Source of the DNA: Streptomyces sp. NRRL F-5727
GTDB lineage: Bacteria > Actinomycetota > Actinomycetes > Streptomycetales > Streptomycetaceae
Assembly (NCBI RefSeq): GCF_000719555.1
Contig: NZ_JOGX01000077.1
Span: 1 to 29,709, forward strand
Direction: 5' to 3'
Length of the DNA stretch: 29,709 nucleotides
Shown here: one piece after another, positions 14,129 to 20,983 of the stretch
Layout: each line of letters opens with the position of its first letter
Numbering within the stretch: the first letter of the stretch is position 1
Notes under the pieces: generated by a model
Seen by the model: only the letters and a program-made list of their open reading frames with translations
Told to the model about the DNA's origin: nothing
Database searches by the model: none
Position numbers and translations under genes: made by a program

Positions 14129-14719
14129 TCAGTCCAGGGCCACGGACCCCCGCAGCGGATCCCGCAGATCCGTGCCCTTCGCGAGCCACCGCTCCTCCAG
14201 GGCCTGCGCCCCGTGCACCCGCTTCCAGGCGGCCTCGTTCGGGGTCATCGGCAGCAGCGGCAGGAACCGCACCGGGTCCATCGGCGCGTCCAGCTCCAGG
14301 TCCTCCACCAGCCCGCCCGGCTCGGCGACCAGGACCGAGCTGAAGCCGGCCCCCGGCCAGAGCGGCTCGCCGACGTCCAGCGAGGCGCCGGGGGCGACGA
14401 TCACGCCCTCGACCTGAGGGGTCGCGGCGAGCACCGCCAGCGGGCGCAGCACCTTGTCGGTGTCGGCGCGGCCGAGCCGCACGGTCAGGACCAGTTCGGC
14501 GCGCGGGCCCTTCACCGGGTCGGCGAGGGCGGCCGTCGGGTCGGCCATCGGCGCGGCCGACATGCCGAGCGTGGCGTAGCGCACCAGCCCCGCCTCGGCG
14601 TCGACGAAGCGGAGCACCTCGATGCGGTCGGTGCCGAGGAAGGTCACCGCGGCCCGCGCGTCCGGTTCGCCCAGGGCCGTACGCAGCCGGGCCTCGACCA
14701 GTGCAAGAACTTCTCCCAT
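14129..14719 (-). CDS. Suppressor-of-fused (SUFU) domain protein
   Basis: 196 aa from ATG 14719 (MGEVLALVEARL). Conserved-looking elements are VRYATLGMSAAPM, VKGPRAELVLTVR, the LWPGAGFSSVLVAEPGGL segment and FLPLLPMTPNEAAWKRVHGAQALEERW, which fit the bacterial SUFU-like domain. In bacteria this domain often occurs as an immunity protein beside polymorphic toxins, but there is no toxin gene here, so a housekeeping role is more likely. No Shine-Dalgarno sequence is visible. A TATGCT box at 14731-14726 ends 6 nt before the ATG, suggesting a leaderless mRNA. It is divergent from corA. Confidence 0.78.
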   Translation of the reverse strand: MGEVLALVEARLRTALGEPDARAAVTFLGTDRIEVLRFVDAEAGLVRYATLGMSAAPMADPTAALADPVKGPRAELVLTVRLGRADTDKVLRPLAVLAATPQVEGVIVAPGASLDVGEPLWPGAGFSSVLVAEPGGLVEDLELDAPMDPVRFLPLLPMTPNEAAWKRVHGAQALEERWLAKGTDLRDPLRGSVALD

Positions 14720-14725
14720 GCGGCG

Positions 14726-14731
14726 AGCATA
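14726..14731 (-). promoter_or_regulatory. Putative -10 box, leaderless SUFU transcript
   Basis: TATGCT on the minus strand ends 6 nt before ATG 14719. With no ribosome-binding site, transcription starting at the A of the ATG is the simplest reading. The -35 (TTTGCC or CTTTGC near 14750) is weak. Confidence 0.4.
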
Positions 14732-14780
14732 GATCGCGTATGGAACGGGCAAAGGAAGGGATTGACCCTCGGTCGGCTGA

Positions 14781-15143
14781 TAGTGTTGGCCACTGGTCGG
14801 GTTTCCCGACTGTGCGTCACACGTCATCCCTCACGAGGGACCGGCCGGAGGAGGTGGGACTGCGATGGACCGAAGTCGATCGGGCAGTACCAGTCGCTCT
14901 TCCGCCGCTCCGCACCCGAGTCCGGTGCGTTCCTCCCTCCGGTGACTCCGGGTCCCCGAACCGGGACCCCCCTCCGGCATCGCGTCCGACGGAAGAGCAT
15001 CCCCTCTTTGCCTGTCTGAGTTTGCGACCGCCGTCGCCGCGATCCGCCGGTGCCGCCCGCTTTGTGGACGAACGCCTTCCCCCGTCCCCATTCCGGGTTG
15101 CGCCACGCTCGCCGACGGCCTGTCCGTGAAGGAGAGCACGCCC
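14781..15143 (+). promoter_or_regulatory. Promoter and ~350-nt leader of corA
   Basis: The divergent corA/SUFU gap is 424 nt. TAGTGT at 14781-14786 is a candidate -10. Downstream come a near-perfect Shine-Dalgarno sequence AGGAGGTG (14849-14856), a 26-codon ORF (14865-14945), a GGGTCCC/GGGACCC hairpin (14950-14956 with 14963-14969) just after its stop, and about 170 nt more before the corA ribosome-binding site AAGGAG (15129-15134). I do not recognise the M-box or another known magnesium-sensing RNA here. Confidence 0.5.
14865..14945 (+). CDS. Putative leader peptide upstream of corA
   Basis: A 26-aa ORF from ATG 14865 with AGGAGGTG 8 nt upstream, which matches the 16S anti-Shine-Dalgarno better than almost any gene in this window. 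The peptide is Ser/Arg-rich at the front (MDRSRSGSTSRSS), with three prolines in PHPSP near the end, then VRSSLR. A hairpin begins within 5 nt of its stop codon. Proline-rich leader ORFs control magnesium-transporter mRNAs in enterobacteria (mgtL), so an attenuation role is conceivable; that is analogy, not evidence. It could also be an unrelated microprotein. Confidence 0.5.
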   Translation: MDRSRSGSTSRSSAAPHPSPVRSSLR

Positions 15144-16271
15144 ATGTCGATGATCCGTGACCTGCGCGCCGCCGTTCGGCCGAGCCTGCGCCCGAGCCTG
15201 CGCAAGACCCCGACCACGTACACGAACTACGACCCGACCCGCGACCACTCGGCCTCCAGCGCCATCGTCGACTGCGCCGTCTACCGCGACGGACGCCGGA
15301 TCGACGACCGCGCCTGCCTCACCCCGCGCGGCGCCATGTCGCAGGTGCGGGAGTCCGGCGGCTTCGCGTGGATCGGCCTGCACGAGCCGACCGAGGCCGA
15401 ATTCGCCGGTATCGCCGCCGAGTTCGGGCTCCACCCGCTCGCCGTCGAGGACGCCGTCCACGCCCACCAGCGGCCCAAGCTGGAGCGGTACGACGACACC
15501 CTCTTCACCGTCTTCAAGACGATCCACTACGTCGAGCACGCCGAACTCACCGCCACCAGCGAGGTGGTGGAGACCGGCGAGGTGATGTGCTTCACCGGCC
15601 CCGACTTCGTCATCACCGTCCGGCACGGCGGCCAGGGCTCGCTGCGCAACCTCCGCCACCGCCTCCAGGGCGAGCCGGAGCTCCTCGCCAAGGGCCCCTC
15701 CGCCGTCCTGCACGCCCTCGCCGACCATGTGGTCGACGGCTACATCGCGGTCGCCGACGCCGTCGAACTCGACATCGACCAGCTGGAGATCGACGTCTTC
15801 TCGCCGGCCGCGAAGGGCTCCACGCGCGGCACCGACACCGGCCGGATCTACCAGCTCAAGCGCGAGGTGCTGGAGTTCAAGCGGGCCGTCACCCCGCTGC
15901 TGCGCCCGATGCAGCTGCTCTCCGAGCGGCCCATGCGGCTGGTCGACCCGGACATCCAGAAGTACTTCCGGGACGTCGCCGACCACCTCGCCCGCGTCCA
16001 GGAGCAGGTCGTCGGCTTCGACGAGCTGCTGAACTCGATCCTCCAGGCCAACCTGGCGCAGGCGACCGTCGCGCAGAACGAGGACATGCGCAAGATCACC
16101 TCGTGGGCGGCGATCGTCGCCGTCCCCACGGCGGTGTGCGGCGTCTACGGCATGAACTTCGACCACATGCCGGAGCTGCACTGGAAGTACGGCTACCCGA
16201 TGGTGCTCGGCGGCATCGCCGTCATCTGCTTCGCGATCCACCGCACCCTGAAGCGCAACGGCTGGCTCTGA
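15144..16271 (+). CDS. corA: CorA-family magnesium/cobalt transporter
   Basis: 375 aa from ATG 15144 (AAGGAG 9 nt upstream). The long N-terminal cytoplasmic domain (about 1-300) includes WIGLHEPTEAEF, HPLAVEDAVHAHQRPKLERYDD and a long helix region (~255-310). The membrane part is TM1 (~317-337), ending in the signature YGMNF with Gly-Met-Asn at 336-338, then TM2 (~351-369) and the basic tail KRNGWL. CorA proteins are homopentameric Mg2+ (also Co2+/Ni2+) channels gated by cytoplasmic Mg2+. The 166-aa gene follows 25 nt downstream, and an MgtE-like module and DUF1003 protein lie about 1.6 kb further on. Confidence 0.94.
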   Translation: MSMIRDLRAAVRPSLRPSLRKTPTTYTNYDPTRDHSASSAIVDCAVYRDGRRIDDRACLTPRGAMSQVRESGGFAWIGLHEPTEAEFAGIAAEFGLHPLAVEDAVHAHQRPKLERYDDTLFTVFKTIHYVEHAELTATSEVVETGEVMCFTGPDFVITVRHGGQGSLRNLRHRLQGEPELLAKGPSAVLHALADHVVDGYIAVADAVELDIDQLEIDVFSPAAKGSTRGTDTGRIYQLKREVLEFKRAVTPLLRPMQLLSERPMRLVDPDIQKYFRDVADHLARVQEQVVGFDELLNSILQANLAQATVAQNEDMRKITSWAAIVAVPTAVCGVYGMNFDHMPELHWKYGYPMVLGGIAVICFAIHRTLKRNGWL

Positions 16272-16283
16272 CGGGCCTGCCGC

Positions 16284-16299
16284 TAGGCTGCGGGCCATG
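16284..16299 (+). promoter_or_regulatory. Possible internal leaderless promoter
   Basis: TAGGCT (16284-16289) lies 7 nt before ATG 16297 and there is no Shine-Dalgarno sequence, so the 166-aa gene may have its own leaderless transcript as well as read-through from corA. No good -35 is visible. Confidence 0.35.
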
Positions 16300-16797
16300 A
16301 CTGAAGAGCTGTTCCTCGTCGAGGAGGCCACCAGGAAGTCCGGCCTCGTCTGGGTCCGGGGCACCGGGCCCGCCCGGGCGCTCTGGCACGTCTGGCACGA
16401 CGGCGCCGCCCATGTGGTCGGCGACGGCCCCGGCGAGCAGCCGCTGCCCGGCCTCGCCGACGGCGCCACCGCCGAGGTCACCGTCCGCAGCAAGGACAAG
16501 GGCGGCCGGATCGTCTCCTGGACGGCCGCCGTGCGCCAGCTCGCCCCCGGCAGCGAGGAGTGGGACGCGGCCGTCGCCGAGCTGAAGGGCAAGCGGCTCA
16601 ACGCGCCCGACGGCGAGGCGATGCCCGAGCGCTGGGCGCGCGAGTGCCGGGTGCTGCGCCTCGACCCGCGCGCCGCCACCACCGAGCTCCCGGACGGCTC
16701 GCTCGCCGCGGTCCCGCTCCCGTCCCCCGCGACCACCCGCCGCCCGGTCCCGGCCGGACTCCCCAAGCTGCTGTTCCGCCGCAAGCGGAAGGGCTAG
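16297..16797 (+). CDS. Hypothetical protein, 166 aa
   Basis: 166 aa from ATG 16297. The N-terminal half (ELFLVEEATRKSGLVWVRG, ARALWHVWHDGAAHVVGDGPGEQPLPGL, AEVTVRSKDKGGRIVSWTA) looks like a beta-barrel and loosely recalls split-barrel FMN-binding proteins, but no signature residue settles this. The C-terminus is basic (LLFRRKRKG). It is cytoplasmic, with no signal peptide. It starts 25 nt after the corA stop. Its own TAG abuts the stop codon of the convergent lipoprotein gene with zero spacing. I do not recognise the family with confidence. Confidence 0.75.
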   Translation: MTEELFLVEEATRKSGLVWVRGTGPARALWHVWHDGAAHVVGDGPGEQPLPGLADGATAEVTVRSKDKGGRIVSWTAAVRQLAPGSEEWDAAVAELKGKRLNAPDGEAMPERWARECRVLRLDPRAATTELPDGSLAAVPLPSPATTRRPVPAGLPKLLFRRKRKG

Positions 16798-17595
16798 TCA
16801 GGTACGGGGCAGCTGGCGGCCGTAGTCGAGGGTCTCCTCGCGGCCCGGCTCGGCCAGCGGGAAGTCCTTGTCCCACTCGGAGAGCACCACCAGGCCCGCT
16901 CCCCCGCCGCGGGCGAACTGGAGCGGGTACGGGGAGCCCTCCAGGGCCACGTCGAGGGTGCCGCCCTCGCCGTCCGCGCCGCCCTTGACCTTCACCGTGC
17001 GGACGCCGCCGATCTGGTCCCGGTCGCCCTTGACGACGTCCCCGTGCAGCCCGAGGATCCCGCGCAGCAGCTGGTCCATCTCGGTGAAGCCGCGCAGCTG
17101 CTTGTACGAGGGGTCGTCGCTCGGCACCTTCACGTACATGTCGTCCAGCTTGTCGGCGGCCTCCGAGCCGGCCTCGCCGTCGCCCTTCTCCTCGTGCCGC
17201 CAGAAGCCCGCGTCGGCCTTCAGGTAGAGGGCGTCGCCGACCCGCAGCAGCTCGAAGGTGCTGTTCTTCGTGGTCACCGAGCCGGCGCCGCCGTTCTGCT
17301 TCAGCCGCATGTTCAGCTTGAAGGTGCCGCCCTTGCTGACCAGGGTGCCGGAGAGCCGGACCGCCTTCGCCGTGTCCGCCGCGGTCCGGGCCTCCTTCTC
17401 GATCTCCGGCGCCGACAGTCTCCCGACCCCGTTGGTGCCCTCGTCCGGGTCGGCCGCGCAGGCCGCCAGGCCCACCGTCAGCCCCGCGCACAGCGCCAGC
17501 GGCACGGCCGCCCTGCGGAACCGGGCCGCGGACGGCCTCCGGGCGGACGCCGGCGGTACGGACGGGATACGCGATGACGGGGTACGGACGGTCAC
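16798..17595 (-). CDS. LolA/LprG-like lipoprotein
   Basis: 265 aa from GTG 17595 (GAGAGGC ~8 nt upstream). A twin-arginine-like basic stretch (RFRRAAV) and hydrophobic core (LALCAGLTVGLAAC) end in the lipobox LAAC with Cys46, so it is an exported lipid-anchored protein. The mature part has repeated strands and segments such as AVRLSGTLVSKGGTFKLNM, LRVGDALYLKADAGFW, DDMYVKVPSDDPSYKQL and VRTVKVKGGADG. This pattern suits the LolA-like half-barrel of the actinobacterial LprG/LppX family, which binds lipids or glycolipids. The ligand is unknown. It is monocistronic, divergent from the MgtE-like gene and abuts the convergent 166-aa gene. Confidence 0.82.
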   Translation of the reverse strand: MTVRTPSSRIPSVPPASARRPSAARFRRAAVPLALCAGLTVGLAACAADPDEGTNGVGRLSAPEIEKEARTAADTAKAVRLSGTLVSKGGTFKLNMRLKQNGGAGSVTTKNSTFELLRVGDALYLKADAGFWRHEEKGDGEAGSEAADKLDDMYVKVPSDDPSYKQLRGFTEMDQLLRGILGLHGDVVKGDRDQIGGVRTVKVKGGADGEGGTLDVALEGSPYPLQFARGGGAGLVVLSEWDKDFPLAEPGREETLDYGRQLPRT

Positions 17596-17895
17596 CTGCG
17601 CTGCCTCTCGTTCTTCGGTGGGGGAACGGCCCCGGCCGTGCACACGGCGGAAGGGGCCGCCGGGGGTCGGCCGGAGGGGCCGGCCGGTGCCGGTGGGGGG
17701 CGGCAGACCGCAGCGTACCCGGGCCGGGCCGGCGTCCCCGCAGGCAGCCGGACGGCGGCGCTGCCGGAGCGGGGGCGAACACCTCGGGCTAGCCTGAACC
17801 CTGCGAAGCCCGGCATGGGCCCGCACCGGCCGTGCAGCCCCGCGGGGGCGGCGCGGCGACCCCGGAGATCGTGCGGCACCGAGGAGGCGCGAGGC
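17596..17895. promoter_or_regulatory. Divergent promoter region, lipoprotein / MgtE-like gene
   Basis: A 300-nt GC-rich spacer. Candidate -10 boxes are TACGCT on the minus strand (17717-17712) and TAGCCT on the plus strand (17790-17795, within the palindrome GGCTAGCC); neither has a good -35. GAGGAGG (17881-17887) is the ribosome-binding site for ATG 17896. Confidence 0.4.
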
Positions 17896-19164
17896 ATGGC
17901 GGCAGGCGCCCCCCGGATCTTCGTCTCCCACCTCGCCGGCGTGCCCGTCTTCGACCCCGTCGGCGACCAGGTGGGCCGGGTCAGCGACCTGGTCGCGATG
18001 CTCCGCGTCGGCCGCCGCCCGCCCCGGCTGCTCGGCATGGTCGTGGAGGTGCTGAGCCGGCGCCGGGTCTTCGTCCCGATGACCCGGATCACCGGCGTCG
18101 AGTCCGGCCAGGTCATCACCACCGGCGTGGTCAACATGCGCCGCTTCGAGCAGCGCCCGACCGAGCGGCTCGTCCTCGGCGAGCTCCTCGACCGGCGGGT
18201 CACCCTGGTCGAGACCGGCGAGGAGGTCACCGTCCTCGACATCGCCATCCAGCAGCTGCCGGCCCGCCGCGACTGGGAGATCGACAAGGTCTTCGTCCGC
18301 CGCGGCAAGGGCGGTGCGCTGCGCCGCAAGGGCGAGACGCTGACCGTGGAGTGGTCGGCCGTCACCGGCTTCTCCCTGGAGGAGGAGGGGCAGGGTGCCG
18401 AGAGCCTGGTCGCCACCTTCGAGAAGCTCCGCCCCGCCGACCTCGCCAACGCCCTCCACCACCTCTCCCCCAAGCGGCGCGCCGAGGTCGCCGCCGCCCT
18501 CGACGACGACCGGCTCGCCGACGTCCTGGAGGAGCTGCCCGAGGACGACCAGGTGGAGATCCTCGGCAAGCTGAAGGAGGAGCGGGCCGCCGACGTCCTG
18601 GAGGCGATGGACCCGGACGACGCCGCCGACCTCCTCAACGAGCTGCCGGACGAGGAGAAGGAACGGCTGCTCACCCTGATGCGGCCGGACGACGCCGCCG
18701 ACGTGCGCCGGCTGATGTCGTACGAGGAGCGGACCGCGGGCGGTCTGATGACCACCGAGCCGATCGTGCTGCGCCCGGACGCCACCGTCGCCGACGCGCT
18801 TGCCCGGGTGCGGCAGCAGGACCTGTCGCCGGCGCTGGCGGCGCAGGTGTACGTGTGCCGGCCGCCGGACGAGACGCCGACCGGGAAGTACCTGGGCACG
18901 GTCCACTTCCAGCGGCTGCTGCGCGACCCGCCGTTCACCCTGGTCAGCTCGCTGGTCGACAGCGATCTTCCGCCGCTCGGCCCGGACACCCCGCTGCCGG
19001 CCGTGACCAGCTACTTCGCCGCGTACAACCTGGTGGCGGCGCCGGTCGTGGACGAGAGCGGTTCGCTGCTCGGCGCGGTCACCGTCGACGACGTGCTCGA
19101 CCACCTGCTGCCGGACGACTGGCGGGAGACGGAGTTCCACGAGGAGGGGGTGTCGGGTGGCTGA
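17896..19164 (+). CDS. MgtE-like cytosolic sensor (PRC barrel, MgtE_N, CBS pair) without transporter domain
   Basis: 422 aa from ATG 17896 (GAGGAGG 8 nt upstream). Order of domains: two PRC-barrel-like beta units (~5-80 and ~90-160), then an MgtE N-type helical superhelix (~170-280) built of repeats such as LADVLEELPEDDQVEIL, AADVLEAMDPDDAADLL and DDAADVRRLMSY, then the EERTAGGLMTTE linker and two CBS units (~283-345 and ~350-405). Typical MgtE continues into five membrane helices; here the protein ends at residue 422 with no hydrophobic segment. It is therefore a soluble Mg2+-sensing-type module, presumably regulatory. The DUF1003 membrane protein gene overlaps its 3' end by 8 bp, implying translational coupling and possibly a shared complex. 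Confidence 0.88.
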   Translation: MAAGAPRIFVSHLAGVPVFDPVGDQVGRVSDLVAMLRVGRRPPRLLGMVVEVLSRRRVFVPMTRITGVESGQVITTGVVNMRRFEQRPTERLVLGELLDRRVTLVETGEEVTVLDIAIQQLPARRDWEIDKVFVRRGKGGALRRKGETLTVEWSAVTGFSLEEEGQGAESLVATFEKLRPADLANALHHLSPKRRAEVAAALDDDRLADVLEELPEDDQVEILGKLKEERAADVLEAMDPDDAADLLNELPDEEKERLLTLMRPDDAADVRRLMSYEERTAGGLMTTEPIVLRPDATVADALARVRQQDLSPALAAQVYVCRPPDETPTGKYLGTVHFQRLLRDPPFTLVSSLVDSDLPPLGPDTPLPAVTSYFAAYNLVAAPVVDESGSLLGAVTVDDVLDHLLPDDWRETEFHEEGVSGG

Positions 19165-19735
19165 GCGGTCGCAGGACCGGGACAGGGAGCGGGAGCGGGA
19201 CCAGCCGCGGATCCCCCGCATCCGGCTCGACCAGCCGCGCGAGCGCCGGGCCAGGCTGCTGCCGGAGTACGACCCGGAGGCGTTCGGCAGGCTCTCGGAG
19301 CGGATCGCGCGCTTCCTGGGGACGGGCCGGTTCCTGGTCTGGATGACGCTGACGATCATCGTCTGGGTCGCCTGGAACATCTTCGCGCCGCCGTCGCTGA
19401 GGTTCGACGAGTACCCCTTCATCTTCCTGACCCTCGCGCTCTCCCTCCAGGCGTCGTACGCGGCTCCGCTGATCCTGCTCGCGCAGAACCGGCAGGACGA
19501 CCGGGACCGGGTCAACCTGGAGCAGGACCGCAAGCAGAACGAGCGCTCGATCGCCGACACCGAGTACCTGACCCGGGAGATCGCGGCGCTCCGGATGGGC
19601 CTGGGCGAGGTCGCCACCCGCGACTGGATCCGCTCCGAACTGCAGGACCTGGTGAAGGAACTGGAGGAGCTCGGCCGGGAACGCGATCTATTCCCGCCGG
19701 ACGGCGAGCGGCGGAGTGACGTACCCGACCGTTGA
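19157..19735 (+). CDS. DUF1003 membrane protein
   Basis: 192 aa from GTG 19157, inside the 3' end of the MgtE-like gene. The N-terminal ~50 residues are very charged (repeated RDRERER). Two membrane helices follow at ~58-78 (FLVWMTLTIIVWVAWNIF) and ~86-108 (YPFIFLTLALSLQASYAAPLIL), the DUF1003 hallmark, and then a hydrophilic region ~110-178 likely to be a coiled coil (LEQDRKQNERSI, ELQDLVKELEELGRER). The function of DUF1003 is unknown. The overlap makes it a probable membrane partner of the soluble MgtE-like protein. TTGACA occurs at its stop codon. Confidence 0.9.
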   Translation: MAERSQDRDRERERDQPRIPRIRLDQPRERRARLLPEYDPEAFGRLSERIARFLGTGRFLVWMTLTIIVWVAWNIFAPPSLRFDEYPFIFLTLALSLQASYAAPLILLAQNRQDDRDRVNLEQDRKQNERSIADTEYLTREIAALRMGLGEVATRDWIRSELQDLVKELEELGRERDLFPPDGERRSDVPDR

Positions 19736-19766
19736 CAGCCCTTTCATAGCCACGTGGTCGTCGCCG

Positions 19767-19782
19767 TACCATCAGACCTATG
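19767..19782 (+). promoter_or_regulatory. Possible leaderless promoter of mrp
   Basis: TACCAT (19767-19772) lies 7 nt before ATG 19780 with no Shine-Dalgarno sequence. A consensus TTGACA at 19732-19737 is 29 nt away, too far for a standard spacer. A CACGTG palindrome sits at 19751-19756. Confidence 0.35.
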
Positions 19783-20913
19783 GCTACGGAAGACGCGGTG
19801 CTCGAAGCACTGGCGACGGTGAACGACCCCGAGATCAATCGTCCGATCACTGAGCTCGGCATGGTCAAGTCGGTGGAGATCGGACCGGACGGCAAGGTCG
19901 CGGTGACGGTCTACCTGACGGTCTCCGGCTGCCCGATGCGCGACACCATCACGCAACGCGTCACCGAGGCCGTCTCCCGCGTCGAGGGCGTCACCGGCGT
20001 CGACGTGACGCTGGACGTGATGAGCGACGAGCAGCGCAAGGAGCTGGCGGCGGCGCTGCGCGGCACCACCGCCGAGCGCGAGGTGCCGTTCGCGAAGCCG
20101 GGCTCGCTGACCCGGGTGTACGCGGTCGCCTCCGGCAAGGGCGGCGTCGGCAAGTCCTCGGTGACCGTGAACCTGGCGGCGGCGATGGCCGCCGACGGTC
20201 TGAAGGTCGGTGTCGTCGACGCGGACATCTACGGCCACAGCGTGCCGCGGATGCTGGGCGCGGACGGGCGTCCGACCCAGGTCGAGAACATGATCATGCC
20301 GCCGTCGGCGAACGGCGTGAAGGTCATCTCGATCGGCATGTTCACCCCGGGCAACGCGCCGGTGGTGTGGCGCGGCCCGATGCTGCACCGCGCGCTCCAG
20401 CAGTTCCTGGCGGACGTGTACTGGGGCGACCTGGACGTCCTGCTGCTCGACCTGCCGCCGGGCACCGGCGACATCGCGATCTCCGTCGCGCAGCTGGTGC
20501 CGAACGCGGAGATCCTGGTCGTCACGACCCCGCAGCAGGCGGCGGCCGAGGTCGCCGAGCGGGCCGGCTCGATCGCCGTGCAGACCCACCAGAAGATCGT
20601 CGGCGTCGTCGAGAACATGGCGGGCCTGCCGTGTCCGCACTGCGACGAGATGGTGGACGTCTTCGGCACGGGCGGCGGCCAGCTGGTCGCCGACGGCCTG
20701 TCCCGCACCACGGGCACGACGGTCCCGGTGCTCGGCTCCATCCCGATCGACGTCCGGCTCCGCGAGGGCGGCGACGACGGCCGCCCGGTCGTCCTCTCCA
20801 ACCCGGACTCCCCGGCCGGCGCCGCCCTGCGCGCCATCGCCGGCAAGCTGGGCGGCCGCCAGCGCGGCCTCTCGGGCCTGAGCCTCGGCATCACGCCGCG
20901 CAACAAGTTCTGA
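19780..20913 (+). CDS. mrp: Mrp/NBP35-family iron-sulfur carrier ATPase
   Basis: 377 aa from ATG 19780. Residues ~5-80 are a MIP18 (DUF59) domain with NDPEINRPITELGMV and the SGCP cysteine (Cys51). The ParA/MinD-type ATPase domain follows with deviant Walker A SGKGGVGKS (118-126), VDADIYGHS (146-154), LLLDLPPGTGD (221-231) and the CPHC pair Cys285/Cys288 that holds a bridging Fe-S cluster in dimers. It is a cytoplasmic scaffold or carrier delivering Fe-S clusters to apoproteins. Full-length, no anomalies. It follows DUF1003 by 44 nt and ends at a strong terminator. Confidence 0.94.
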   Translation: MATEDAVLEALATVNDPEINRPITELGMVKSVEIGPDGKVAVTVYLTVSGCPMRDTITQRVTEAVSRVEGVTGVDVTLDVMSDEQRKELAAALRGTTAEREVPFAKPGSLTRVYAVASGKGGVGKSSVTVNLAAAMAADGLKVGVVDADIYGHSVPRMLGADGRPTQVENMIMPPSANGVKVISIGMFTPGNAPVVWRGPMLHRALQQFLADVYWGDLDVLLLDLPPGTGDIAISVAQLVPNAEILVVTTPQQAAAEVAERAGSIAVQTHQKIVGVVENMAGLPCPHCDEMVDVFGTGGGQLVADGLSRTTGTTVPVLGSIPIDVRLREGGDDGRPVVLSNPDSPAGAALRAIAGKLGGRQRGLSGLSLGITPRNKF

Positions 20914-20937
20914 GACACGGAGAGCTCTGAGACACGG
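20909..20937. repeat. Short direct repeat at the mrp stop codon
   Basis: TCTGAGACACGG occurs at 20909-20920, including the mrp TGA, and again at 20926-20937, 17 nt apart. It looks like a small slippage duplication. Confidence 0.75.
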
Positions 20938-20938
20938 C

Positions 20939-20970
20939 GAAGGGCGCCCCCCGGTGCGGGGGCGCCCTTC
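20939..20970. terminator. Bidirectional terminator after mrp
   Basis: GAAGGGCGCCCCC (20939-20951) pairs perfectly with GGGGGCGCCCTTC (20958-20970) over loop CGGTGC. It lies between the convergent mrp gene and the 200-aa gene, and the plus strand has T residues at its end. Confidence 0.85.
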
Positions 20971-20983
20971 TTCGTGGGCACGC

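Noticed and set aside
14701..15129. 142-codon plus-strand frame in the corA leader
   Set aside because: No ribosome-binding site at its start, Pro/Arg-rich composition and no motif; the 26-codon ORF with AGGAGGTG is the better candidate.
14720..15143. M-box or ykoK-type magnesium riboswitch upstream of corA
   Set aside because: I could not find the conserved core sequences of that class; only a short hairpin and the upstream ORF are evident.
19732..19772. TTGACA at the DUF1003 stop codon as -35 of an mrp promoter
   Set aside because: The spacer to the TACCAT box is 29 nt, far outside the normal 16-19 nt, and no other -10 lies at the right distance.
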